NCBI RefSeq assembly: GCF_044326205.1
Contig: NZ_JBIRCY010000029.1
Coordinates: forward strand, 34,646-98,645
Source: Kumtagia sp044326205
Lineage (GTDB): Bacteria; Pseudomonadota; Alphaproteobacteria; Rhizobiales; Rhizobiaceae
Length of the DNA: 64,000 nucleotides
Direction: 5' to 3'
Shown piece by piece: positions 7,444 through 15,736 of the stretch. Numbering within the stretch: position 1 is the stretch's first letter; each line of letters begins with the position of its first letter. The translations under genes were made by a program, and so were the position numbers. The notes beneath the pieces were generated by a model. That model did not search any database. It had not been told where the DNA came from and worked only from the letters and a program-made list of their open reading frames with translations.

Positions 7444-7856
7444 GCCGTGGCCCGAAACCTACCCTGCATATTGTGGCCAAACCCGATGCACCCCCAGCGG
7501 TGCCGCGTTGGGTTCCTGTGATCTGCAAAGATGTTTACCAGCGTGCCGCCGATGAGCTCGCCGCGCAGGGGAGGCTTAGCGCCGGCAATCTCGATTTGCT
7601 CGAATCCTATATTGCCGCCGTTGCCCAGGCTCGCCGCGCCGAACGTGCCGTGCAGCGCCAAGGCTCATTCTTCCTGAAGAAAGGGCAACGCCCCCAGGCT
7701 CATCCCGGCATCGCCATTGCCCAGGAAGCGAGGAAACAAGCTCGCATGCTGGCGTCCCGGCTTGGCCTGATTCAGGAAAGCCGCGATGCCGGCCGCGTCG
7801 CATCCGGGGAATTCGTCGCCGCCGATGATGATGACTTCGGAGGGGATGACATTTGA
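7440..7856 (+). CDS. Terminase small subunit, P27 family
   Basis: A 138-residue protein of the P27-type small terminase family, the DNA-recognition part of the packaging motor. It starts with the characteristic MSRGPKPT stretch, followed by a helical DNA-binding region (VYQRAADELAAQGRLS, LDLLESYIAAVAQARRAE), the HPGIAIAQEARKQARMLASRLGL block typical of the family, and an acidic tail. The start overlaps the upstream stop (ATGA), and the end overlaps the terL start (TTGA). Its place after the head genes, rather than before the portal, departs from the usual lambdoid order. Confidence 0.88.
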   Translation: MSRGPKPTLHIVAKPDAPPAVPRWVPVICKDVYQRAADELAAQGRLSAGNLDLLESYIAAVAQARRAERAVQRQGSFFLKKGQRPQAHPGIAIAQEARKQARMLASRLGLIQESRDAGRVASGEFVAADDDDFGGDDI

Positions 7857-9451
7857 ACGTCCGGCCGGAATGGATTTTTGATGACTCCCCGCTCGCCGAT
7901 CCGCATGGGTTCGGCGAACGCGCCGTCACGTTCATTCGGAAGCTTCGCCATCCCAAATCCGGCAAGCCTTTCCAGCTTGATAGATGGCAGGAAAGGATTG
8001 TGCGCCGTGTCTATGGCGACACGGTCGACGGTCGCCGCCGCATCCGCACCGTTTACTTGCGCGTCGGCCGTGGCAACCGGAAAACCAGCTTGGTCGCCGC
8101 CCTGGGGTTGATGCATCTCGTCTCCCCGGATTTCCGCACCCCTGGCGGCCTGGGCATCGTTGCAGCTTCCGACAGGGACCAAGCCAAGCTGACTTGGCAG
8201 GAAGCCGTTGGCCTGATTTCGACGTCCCCAACGCTGGCAAAGGCCACCAACAAATGGGAGGCCCCGACATTTAAGGTAAATCACCCGAAATCGGGCTCCG
8301 AATTCGTCGCCATTTCCAGCGATGGTGACAGCAAACACGGCAAAACCCCGGCTTTCGTTGTCACCGATGAAATTCACGCATGGCAGGGGCGGAAGCTCTG
8401 GGCAGCGCTCACCACCGGCCTTGTGAAGGTGCCGGGGACGCTTCTCTTGATCACCACCACGGCGGGGGCGGGGCAGGATGGCTTGGCTTTCCAGGTCGAA
8501 AAATACGCCCGCGCCGTCGCCACCGGGGAAATCGATGATTCTTCCTATTTGCCGATTATTTTCGAGACTCCCGACGAATTCGATTGGCTAGACGAAAAGG
8601 GATGGTTCCAGGCCAATCCTGGCTTGTCCCTGGGATATCCCGATATCACCGGGCTCCGTTCCCTGGCGCGCCAAGCCAAGCACGTCCCGGCCGCGAAAGC
8701 TGAATTCCAGCAATACCATTTGAATAGATGGCAAGACGCCGCTTTGTCGCCGTGGCTGGATATGGCGATCTATGATGAGGGCGGCACCGATACGCTCGAT
8801 ATCGAGGACTATGCGGAGCGGCCTTGCTGGGCAGGCTTGGATTACAGCTTGGTCAGTGACGTCACTTTTTTGAGCCTGATTTTTCCCCAGGAAGACGGCA
8901 CCTATGCCGCGTTCGGTTATGCCTTCCTGCCGGAAGATGGAATCGCCCGGAAAGAGGAACAGGACAGGGTTCCTTACAGAGAATGGGCGGATTCTGGCTT
9001 GCTCATTCTCACGCCCGGTAATGTCATCGATAAATCAGTGATAGCGGACAAAATCCGCGAAATTGCTGAGAATTATGACTTACGTGAATTGGCGTATGAC
9101 CCTTATAAATTGTCGGACACTATGGCAGTTCTCAATGATGAGGGAATTCCCGTTGTAGCTTTTAGTCAGGGATGGAAGACTATGAGCCCAGCGGTGGAAT
9201 CCGCCCAGGAAATAATCCTGGCTGGAAAGCTTAAGCATAGTGGCCATCCTATTATGCGCCGGCATTTTGCCGCCGTTGTTACCAGAAGCGATGCAAACAA
9301 CAATCAATCGTTCCACAAAAGCAAGTCTATTTCGAAGATAGACGCCGCCGTGGCCACCACGATGGCACTGCACCGCGCAAAAGGCGGCGATTCCGGGATG
9401 TCGATTTATGTCGATGAGCAATCGCGGCCAAGCGGCCTGATTTTTATTTAG
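7853..9451 (+). CDS. Terminase large subunit
   Basis: A 532-residue packaging ATPase and nuclease. The ATPase half has a Walker A-like VGRGNRKTS (about residues 71-79; the usual N-G-K-T is N-R-K-T here) and Walker B FVVTDEIHAW (Asp172-Glu173), then LLLITTTAGAG as the coupling motif. The nuclease half has GLDYSLVSDVTFLSLI, AYDPYKLSDTMAVL and a late KIDAAVATTMALHRA with the acidic residue expected for metal binding. It starts at TTG 7853 with a strong GGAGGGG site and overlaps terS. Length fits the family (about 500-580). Confidence 0.94.
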   Translation: MNVRPEWIFDDSPLADPHGFGERAVTFIRKLRHPKSGKPFQLDRWQERIVRRVYGDTVDGRRRIRTVYLRVGRGNRKTSLVAALGLMHLVSPDFRTPGGLGIVAASDRDQAKLTWQEAVGLISTSPTLAKATNKWEAPTFKVNHPKSGSEFVAISSDGDSKHGKTPAFVVTDEIHAWQGRKLWAALTTGLVKVPGTLLLITTTAGAGQDGLAFQVEKYARAVATGEIDDSSYLPIIFETPDEFDWLDEKGWFQANPGLSLGYPDITGLRSLARQAKHVPAAKAEFQQYHLNRWQDAALSPWLDMAIYDEGGTDTLDIEDYAERPCWAGLDYSLVSDVTFLSLIFPQEDGTYAAFGYAFLPEDGIARKEEQDRVPYREWADSGLLILTPGNVIDKSVIADKIREIAENYDLRELAYDPYKLSDTMAVLNDEGIPVVAFSQGWKTMSPAVESAQEIILAGKLKHSGHPIMRRHFAAVVTRSDANNNQSFHKSKSISKIDAAVATTMALHRAKGGDSGMSIYVDEQSRPSGLIFI

Positions 9452-9461
9452 AGGTGCCGCC

Positions 9462-12400
9462 GTGGCGGATGACGCAACCAACAAACTACTTGTCAGTATC
9501 GAGGCCCGCACCGCCGCCTATGAAAAGGCGTTGGCCCGTGCGCAGGCGCAAACCAACACCCGCATGAAGGGAATCGAGGCGGCTCTTAAAGGCCCGCAAG
9601 CTCAATTCCAGAAAACGGCGGATGTCGCCGCTAGATCGCTGCAACGGATCGAAAAGCAATCCAGCACTTCCGCCGCCGCGATCTCGACAGCCTTCAAGGG
9701 CGTTGGTGCTGGCCTTGCTGCCGGATTCAGTGCCCAGGCTTTTGCCAAGTTTGCCGATGCATCCACCCGTATCGAGAACGGGCTGAAGGTTGTCGGGATC
9801 GAGGGGAAGAATCTCACCGCGACATATCAAAAGCTTGGCCGCATCGCGCTTGATAACGGGGCATCATTCGAAGCCGTCGCCGGCTTGTATGGCAAGGTTT
9901 CGAAAGCATCAAAAGAGCTTGGTGCGACATCTGCCGAAGTGTTGGAATTTACACGCCGCGTCGCCGTTGGATTGAAGGCCAGCGGCACCGATGCCGCACA
10001 GGCATCGGCCGGCATCATGCAGTTGAATCAGGCCCTGGCATCCGGGGTACTCAGAGGTGACGAATTTTCGTCAGTCGCGGAAAATCTGCCGGTTGTGGCT
10101 GACGCCATCGCCAAGGGCATGGGCGTCACCGTTGGCCGGTTGCGTGAACTCGCCGCCGAAGGTGCCTTGGATGCCCGCACCGTCTTCACCGCCTTCATGC
10201 GGGGCAGTGCCGATCTCGATGCCCAGGCGGCAAAAACCAGCACCACGTTTTCCCAGGCGTTCCAGAACATCGGCACCGCGTTGGTTTTGGCCGCTGGCGA
10301 ATTTAACCGCACCACGGGCGCTTCCCAGGCTTTTGCCGATATCGTCAACAATGCGGTGGTGCCGGCGATCACCGGGCTTGGCCAAGCTATCAGTGATGTC
10401 AACCAGCGGCACGCCGCGCTTGGAAAGGAACTAGAAGACTTCGCTAAACGCTGGGGAATCGACAAGGCAATCAAGGATGCCGTGCAGGCGTTCAACGATC
10501 TCGGCAACGTCACCGATCCGTTGATTGTTGCCTTCCAATCTGCCCAGGCGAAGGTTCGTGCCGCCCGTGGTGCCTTGAAGCAGGACTTCGATGGCGTCGC
10601 CGATGATTTCGCCGCCGCGATGGCCGATCTTAAGGCCAGCGGACAGGAAGATGTTGCTTCCGGGCTTTCCGTCGCCTTCGTCGGGTTGCAGGCCAAGATT
10701 GCCGATGGTTCGGCGGAAGCCCGTGATTTCGATTCCATCATCGCCGGCTTGGTCAACACTGGAAACCAGATGGCCGATCATGTCGCCGGCCGGCTCGAAA
10801 TCATTTCCGGGAAATTCGCCAATGCTGGCGAGGCGGCAAAGAAAGCCTTCGATGATGCCGGAAAGGCGCTCGCCGCCGCTCTTGGTGAAAATGCGCTTTC
10901 CATTGTGGATGCGCTCGCCGGCCGGCTGGGCAACACTCTCCCGGAAAGCGTCGGCCGGTTCTCCAAGGCGTTGCGGGAAGCTCTGGGGCTTCTCTCGAAG
11001 ATGGACGCCGGCACCGCCGCCGTTGTCAGCCAATTGCAGGCCAATGAGCAAGGCGGCGGCTTCCGGCTCAATGAGCTCAATACTGGCCCGTCCGGTGGCT
11101 TCCTGAATTTCAGCACCGGGGACGAAGTGCCATCCGGCCCCGATACGGTGACGCTCCCGGATACGGTGGATGTCACCCCGGAACGCCGCGTCGACCAATA
11201 CTTCGCCGATCCTTCAAGCGGTGGAAGCCGGGGCGGTGCCGCCGCCAAAACCGGCGAGGACATCGCCGCCGCCTTTATTCGGAAATTCGAATCCTACAGC
11301 GGCCGCGCCTATTGGGATGTGAACGCCTTCCGCGTCGGGTTCGGTTCGGACACCACGACAAGCGAGGGCGGCAAGGTTAGCCGCGTCACCCCTGGCACCC
11401 TAACCAGCCTTGAAGCCGCTAACCGGGATCTGGCACGCCGCATCGCGGAATTCCAGTCCGTGATTAAAGGCCAAGTCGGTTCGGATGTCTGGACGTCCTT
11501 CGCCAAGGAACAGCAGGCCGCCCTTACCAGCATTGCCTACAATTACGGGAAACTGCCGGATCGCATCGTTTCCGCGATTCAGTCCGGGAACCCGGCCGTC
11601 ATCGATTCCGCGATCCGGGGTTTGGGCTCCGATAATGGGGGCATCAATAAATCCCGCCGCAACCAGGAAGCCGATTTGTTTTCGGGGGGCGTCTTCACCG
11701 ATGCCACCACCCAGGCGCGCCAGCATGGGGATGTCATCACCGATCTCGAAAACCAGTATCAGCAGCTTGGCGACATCGGGCTTGGCGCTCTGAAATCCAT
11801 CGCCAACGCCCTTTCCGATGGCAAGCTTGAAGGAAAAGAACTTCTCGGAATCCTTCTCGACGTTGCCCAGCAAATCCTTTCGATGCCAAATCTCGGCGGA
11901 ATCCTATCAGGTTCTTCCGCTGGCGCGTCTCAGGCGGCGGGAGGCATCGGAGGCCAGTCCAGCGGTGGCGGCTTCCTGGGTGGAATCCTAAACCTGTTTT
12001 CGGGCTTGTTCGGTTTCGCCGAAGGCGGCGAGGTCACTGGCCCGGTGCGGGGTAAGGGCAGTGGCAGGGATGACCAAATCAACGCGAAGCTTAGCCGCGG
12101 CGAATTCGTCATGAACTCCCGCGCCGCGGCGAGAAACCTTCCGCTCCTACGTTCTCTCAACACCGGCATCCGCATGCCCCCGGAACTTAGGCTTGCCGAT
12201 GGCGGCACCCTGGCCCGGATTGCGGACAAGCCGATCCGGCTTCCCCAGGACAAGGCCGTATCGCTCGCCGGCCAGCGTCACGACTACGACAGGCCCGCCC
12301 CAGCCGGCCCGCTCGATATCGCCATGCAAATGGACATCGATCCCCAAGGGAAGTGGAAGGGGCATGTCCAAAGCATTTCGGAGCGCACCACCGCAACCGG

Positions 12401-12485
12401 CCTTGGCCGATACGACTACGCCAAGAGACAGGGCGGCAACGCCGCCGATGATCACCGCTTCCGTCGCCTGAAAAGGGATTCGTGA
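9462..12485 (+). CDS. Tape-measure protein with embedded lysozyme domain
   Basis: A 1007-residue protein starting at GTG 9462. Residues about 75-290 form the conserved tape-measure domain (ATYQKLGRIALDNGASFE, LRGDEFSSVAENLPVVADAI, FTAFMRGSADLDAQA). The middle is Ala-rich and helical. Residues about 600-750 form a muramidase: catalytic Glu610 in RKFESYSGRAYWDV and Asp619 nine residues later, as in T4-type lysozymes, then AYNYGKLP. The end shows the common tape-measure motif AEGGEVTGPVRGKGSGRDD and LSRGEFVMNSRAA. It sets tail length and probably opens peptidoglycan during DNA entry. It is odd that no tail-tube gene accompanies it. Confidence 0.92.
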   Translation: MADDATNKLLVSIEARTAAYEKALARAQAQTNTRMKGIEAALKGPQAQFQKTADVAARSLQRIEKQSSTSAAAISTAFKGVGAGLAAGFSAQAFAKFADASTRIENGLKVVGIEGKNLTATYQKLGRIALDNGASFEAVAGLYGKVSKASKELGATSAEVLEFTRRVAVGLKASGTDAAQASAGIMQLNQALASGVLRGDEFSSVAENLPVVADAIAKGMGVTVGRLRELAAEGALDARTVFTAFMRGSADLDAQAAKTSTTFSQAFQNIGTALVLAAGEFNRTTGASQAFADIVNNAVVPAITGLGQAISDVNQRHAALGKELEDFAKRWGIDKAIKDAVQAFNDLGNVTDPLIVAFQSAQAKVRAARGALKQDFDGVADDFAAAMADLKASGQEDVASGLSVAFVGLQAKIADGSAEARDFDSIIAGLVNTGNQMADHVAGRLEIISGKFANAGEAAKKAFDDAGKALAAALGENALSIVDALAGRLGNTLPESVGRFSKALREALGLLSKMDAGTAAVVSQLQANEQGGGFRLNELNTGPSGGFLNFSTGDEVPSGPDTVTLPDTVDVTPERRVDQYFADPSSGGSRGGAAAKTGEDIAAAFIRKFESYSGRAYWDVNAFRVGFGSDTTTSEGGKVSRVTPGTLTSLEAANRDLARRIAEFQSVIKGQVGSDVWTSFAKEQQAALTSIAYNYGKLPDRIVSAIQSGNPAVIDSAIRGLGSDNGGINKSRRNQEADLFSGGVFTDATTQARQHGDVITDLENQYQQLGDIGLGALKSIANALSDGKLEGKELLGILLDVAQQILSMPNLGGILSGSSAGASQAAGGIGGQSSGGGFLGGILNLFSGLFGFAEGGEVTGPVRGKGSGRDDQINAKLSRGEFVMNSRAAARNLPLLRSLNTGIRMPPELRLADGGTLARIADKPIRLPQDKAVSLAGQRHDYDRPAPAGPLDIAMQMDIDPQGKWKGHVQSISERTTATGLGRYDYAKRQGGNAADDHRFRRLKRDS

Positions 12486-12871
12486 TGTCCGCGCTTCCTA
12501 TCATCGAAGCTATTTTGTCCGCCGCCGCCCCGGTGCAAAACATCGTGTCGGGAAAGGTGTTTTACAGCACCGCGCCCCAGGGAACGGTTGCGCCATACGT
12601 CATCATCGTTGGCACAAGCGAGGATGATGAAACCTTGCTCGCCGGGGCGGCACGGTTCCCGGAAGCCTATGTGACAACGGTTGCCTATGCGGTGGATTAC
12701 CCCCAGGCCGAAAACCTGGGCAACGCCATCGTTGCCGCCTTGCAGGATCAACGGGGCACATGGCGCGGTCGTACCGCCACCGTTTCCAGGGATCGTGGTG
12801 GCAGCTTCGATTATATCGAGGTGACAAGGCAGCACAGACGCATCGATAATTTTCTTGTGCGGTGGCGTTGA
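12485..12871 (+). CDS. Tail completion protein, DUF3168-like
   Basis: A 128-residue protein of the DUF3168 / gp17 type that completes the head-proximal end of a siphophage tail. Typical features are the start ALPIIEAILSAAAPVQNIVSGKVFYSTAPQG, the strand PYVIIVGT, a central helix QAENLGNAIVAALQD, and the end DYIEVTRQHRRIDNFLVRW. The ATG overlaps the tape-measure stop (TGATG); a GTG three bases upstream is an alternative. In most siphophages this gene lies before the tail tube and tape measure, so its position after the tape measure is unusual. Confidence 0.8.
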   Translation: MSALPIIEAILSAAAPVQNIVSGKVFYSTAPQGTVAPYVIIVGTSEDDETLLAGAARFPEAYVTTVAYAVDYPQAENLGNAIVAALQDQRGTWRGRTATVSRDRGGSFDYIEVTRQHRRIDNFLVRWR

Positions 12872-14019
12872 TGAGCCGCGCCGGCACCAAATACCGGGGA
12901 CCGATAAACCCGGATAGGCGGCTCCATATCATTGCAATTACTGCCCAGGTGCTCGCCACGGGGCAACCTTCATTCTTCCGATATGAAGGTGCGGCTCGTC
13001 ACGGCTTGCGTGCCCGTTTTTGCCTAGAGGGTTTGGGGTGGCGTGCTTCCGATGAAGTCGCCGCCGATATCGTTCATGTCGCCTTGAACCGTATCGGGGC
13101 ACAACGTCCAACGGATGCGGAAGCTTCGCCGCTCTGGACGGATGAGGGATGGCAACCGGTATCCTACACGCGGTGCAAGCAATGCTCCAAACCGCTTGAA
13201 GGCAACATCACCGAGCAAGGATGGCATCTCCGTTTCTGCTCCAACGGATGCCGCGTCGCCTATCGCAACGAACACGCCGAACGAACCCAGCAAGAATATT
13301 GGGATGCGATGAAAGCCGTGGGCGAGCTCCGTGCGATCTCCCGTACCACGAATTGCGCCTATCCCGAATGCGGCAAGGAATTCATTCCGAAGAAAGCGGC
13401 CGATCCCCGGAAGCCCGATGCGCTCCGCTATTGTTCCCCATCGTGCTCGAAGAAACATTATTTCATCCGCGTCGAAGCCGGTGAGCTTCCCCCGGTGAAG
13501 AACCCAGGCGGCAAGGGTCTGAAAAGGCCGGTGGTGGAAAAATGCTGCATCGCCCCCGGATGTGGGAGCAGATTCGATACCCGCGATCCCGCCCGCGTCT
13601 ATTGCAGCAAGCCTTGTGCAAACCGTGCCATCGCGGAAGGGAAGCGCGTCCATCCCAAACGGGAACCCCCGGCTCCATTGGTGCCCAGGGCATGCGCGTT
13701 CTGTTCCGATGAATTTATGCCCCGCACCACCCGGCAAATCTATTGCAGCGAAACCCATGCATCGGCGGCGAAGCGAGCAAAAAAGAAAGCAATGCAGGCC
13801 GCAAAGCTTGGTGTTGTCGCCCCTTGCGCCGAATGCGGCCGCAACTTCTATGCCCCCGATGACACCTTCAGGACATGCTCCCGTTTGAAATGTATCGATG
13901 CCTGGGAAGCCAAGGTTGATGCCCGTTCCGCCTTCCTTGGCCCCGACATCAAACCGCTCCCCGTTACCACCCAGGAACCCGCCCCGGTATCTGCCTATTG
14001 GTGCGCGGCCGCTGAATAA
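12871..14019 (+). CDS. Protein with five tandem zinc-finger-like Cys clusters
   Basis: A 382-residue basic protein of unknown family. From residue 102 it carries five repeated treble-clef-like modules, each with a CxxC-type pair followed by an aromatic-Cys-Ser-x2-Cys/His pair: C102/C105 with C123/C127, C162/C167 with C188/C192, C226/C231 with C245/C249, C275/C278 with C292/H296, and C319/C322 with C336/C341. This resembles FCS/MYM-type fingers. Residues 1-100 have no Cys clusters. The ATG overlaps the upstream stop (TGATG), so it belongs to the structural operon. DNA, RNA or protein binding is possible; a structural tail role cannot be excluded. Confidence 0.7.
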   Translation: MSRAGTKYRGPINPDRRLHIIAITAQVLATGQPSFFRYEGAARHGLRARFCLEGLGWRASDEVAADIVHVALNRIGAQRPTDAEASPLWTDEGWQPVSYTRCKQCSKPLEGNITEQGWHLRFCSNGCRVAYRNEHAERTQQEYWDAMKAVGELRAISRTTNCAYPECGKEFIPKKAADPRKPDALRYCSPSCSKKHYFIRVEAGELPPVKNPGGKGLKRPVVEKCCIAPGCGSRFDTRDPARVYCSKPCANRAIAEGKRVHPKREPPAPLVPRACAFCSDEFMPRTTRQIYCSETHASAAKRAKKKAMQAAKLGVVAPCAECGRNFYAPDDTFRTCSRLKCIDAWEAKVDARSAFLGPDIKPLPVTTQEPAPVSAYWCAAAE

Positions 14020-14079
14020 TTCTGTTTAAATTTTCCACAAGCGTAGTGCTGTGCTCTCGTTTTCAGCTAGACTGAGTGT

Positions 14080-14463
14080 ATGTCAAATGGATCGCCGGCC
14101 GTGCCTCCGATACCTAATCCATTCAGCGGCTTATCGTGGGCTTCGAAGAGCATAACAACGCAGAGCGCGTTAAATCCCGTTCTGTGGCTCTGCGGAATCT
14201 GTGTGCCGGGTTCAATTCTAGCCGCCGCTTTTGCAGGCCAGTTTGCGGCAATCATTGTAACCGTATTGCTTGCGCCAGTCCCAGTTACTCTGTTGGCCTT
14301 TATCTGGCTTTTGATCACCGCACCGGATCGGCTCCACTCTGAAAAGCACCAGCAAGAGTTGCGGCGATTAGCGTTACTGGGCGACAGCCGATCAGGCGCG
14401 CCGACACTGGAACATGTTGCGATGAGAAACCCGGCCCTCCCTGTTGGAGGCGATGATGAATGA
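14080..14463 (+). CDS. Small membrane protein, unknown function
   Basis: A 127-residue protein with a Pro-rich start (PAVPPIPNPF), two hydrophobic segments at about residues 31-52 (NPVLWLCGICVPGSILAAA) and 55-79 (AIIVTVLLAPVPVTLLAF), and a charged cytoplasmic-like tail (HSEKHQQELRRLALLG). Two closely spaced spans could suit a holin-like or exclusion function, but no family is recognised. Base composition is closer to even than that of the head genes. It overlaps the next gene by eight bases. Confidence 0.6.
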   Translation: MSNGSPAVPPIPNPFSGLSWASKSITTQSALNPVLWLCGICVPGSILAAAFAGQFAAIIVTVLLAPVPVTLLAFIWLLITAPDRLHSEKHQQELRRLALLGDSRSGAPTLEHVAMRNPALPVGGDDE

Positions 14464-14818
14464 TCAGGCAAACGGTATTAAGACATATTCCATTTATGGC
14501 CTGTACGACCAATTCCAAAGCGACGCGTTTAATCAATATCTACTAGATAGTGTTGATATCTTGTCGTACTGGAATCACTTGCCATTACTATACTTCGTCA
14601 AGACTCGTCTCGCGGTCGGAGTCGTTTCATCCAAGATCAAACCCTTTTTTGGTGGAAGTTGGTACATTGTCATTGAAGTCAATCCAGTTGGTGCCGATGG
14701 CTGGCTGCCGCAGCCCGCATGGGATTGGTTCACAACCCCTGCTCCAACATTCAAGGTGCCGTCACCCCCGCCACCACCACGAATCACAATCGCAGACTTG
14801 ATGTTTCCAAAAAAATAG
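14456..14818 (+). CDS. Hypothetical protein with Pro-rich tail
   Basis: A 120-residue protein without recognised family. The N-terminal part is aromatic and polar (YSIYGLYDQFQSDAFNQYLL), the centre is beta-like (FGGSWYIVIEVNPVG), and the end carries a run of prolines (VPSPPPPPR). GGAGG five bases before the ATG at 14456 fixes the start; it is translationally coupled to the membrane protein gene. The composition is AT-richer than the rest of the element, which suggests a separately acquired cargo pair with the preceding gene. Confidence 0.6.
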   Translation: MNDQANGIKTYSIYGLYDQFQSDAFNQYLLDSVDILSYWNHLPLLYFVKTRLAVGVVSSKIKPFFGGSWYIVIEVNPVGADGWLPQPAWDWFTTPAPTFKVPSPPPPPRITIADLMFPKK

Positions 14819-14834
14819 TTCGCGTTCGGCTGCA

Positions 14835-15254
14835 CTATCCCCAGGACTGAATCCATCCCAGCAACGCCGGGATATGCTTATCCTTCGGCAAGCCGCTCAT
14901 CATATCCCTGAAGGCACGCATTTTGGTTTCAGGGTCGGCGAATTCGACAGACTCAAATGCCGACACCCCGCGCTCGAAAGCATCCTGGCGGGTGAGCTCT
15001 TCCCCGCTCCCGTCTATCGTGCTCGCCACCAGCCACCAAATGCGCCCACCTTCCATGCGCCGCTCAAGCCTTTGATGTTCCAGCTTATCCAGGGGGTCCA
15101 ATCGCCCCGACTTCCCGATCTGGCGAGCGAAACGCAACATGGTTTCAGTTTCGATTTCGTCTAGGCCGATGAGCAACCACCCGCCGTTGTCGGAATACCA
15201 TTGGCCCTGCTTGAAAAGGCCCAGGTCTTCATCACTTATCGATTCGCGTCGCAT
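14835..15254 (-). CDS. Hypothetical cargo gene next to the attachment region
   Basis: A 139-residue protein on the opposite strand to the phage genes. It is charged and helical (ETETMLRFARQIGKSGRL, DKLEHQRLERRMEGGRIWWLVAS) with a tryptophan-rich C-terminus (PALLGWIQSW). A GGGGGG-rich ribosome site precedes the ATG at 15254. No family is recognised. Independent orientation at the edge of an integrated element is typical of accessory (moron) genes, including defence genes, but nothing in the protein shows such a role. Confidence 0.6.
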   Translation of the reverse strand: MRRESISDEDLGLFKQGQWYSDNGGWLLIGLDEIETETMLRFARQIGKSGRLDPLDKLEHQRLERRMEGGRIWWLVASTIDGSGEELTRQDAFERGVSAFESVEFADPETKMRAFRDMMSGLPKDKHIPALLGWIQSWG

Positions 15255-15331
15255 ATCACCCCCCTGTTTCGGAGCATTGTAGCGTCAACTGCCCGCGACT
15301 GCACCCGGCCGGCTGACAACTTGTCGCACCA

Positions 15332-15497
15332 CCGGGGTAACGCATCTGGGGTAACGATTCGAGGCCCAGGCGATCCGCCGAAACATCCGATTTGGTGCCG
15401 ATCTGGCCTAAACGATACCCCAAACCGCAACTGTTACCCCAGGCGTTACCCCGGAAAGCCTTGGAAACCCTATTGAAGAAGCGGAAGTAGGGGTAAG
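15332..15497. repeat. GGGGTAAC repeat cluster, candidate integrase arm sites
   Basis: GGGGTAAC occurs at 15334-15341 and 15348-15355 and, in opposite orientation, at 15433-15440 and 15445-15452. Imperfect copies lie at 15414-15421 (inverted) and 15490-15497. The paired copies make a larger inverted repeat: CCGGGGTAACGC... (15332-15355) against its near reverse complement (15433-15454). The cluster ends 14 bases from the 3' end of the tRNA-Lys. Direct and inverted short repeats beside a tRNA att core are typical of arm-type tyrosine-integrase sites. Confidence 0.65.
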
Positions 15498-15510
15498 TAT
15501 TTGATTTTTT

Positions 15511-15586
<76 letters not shown>

Positions 15587-15736
15587 GGGCCGCCGGTGAA
15601 GGCGATGGGCGCGATATAGCCATGACGATCCGGCCTGTCCAGCCCCCTGCGGCCGGCATTTGCCGACAAAATGCGCATGGGCGCGGCGCGGCAGGCTGGA
15701 AAGGCTGCGCCGCGCGCCGGCGCCGATGCCGGGCGA

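Noticed and set aside
1..15254. Gene transfer agent cluster
   Set aside because: Rhodobacter-type GTA clusters have a different fixed order and a full tail module, and are not tied to a tRNA att region. The P27 small terminase, HNH gene and repeat-flanked tRNA fit a phage or satellite better.
15332..15497. CRISPR-like array
   Set aside because: The repeat is only 8 bases, occurs in both orientations and has uneven short spacing.
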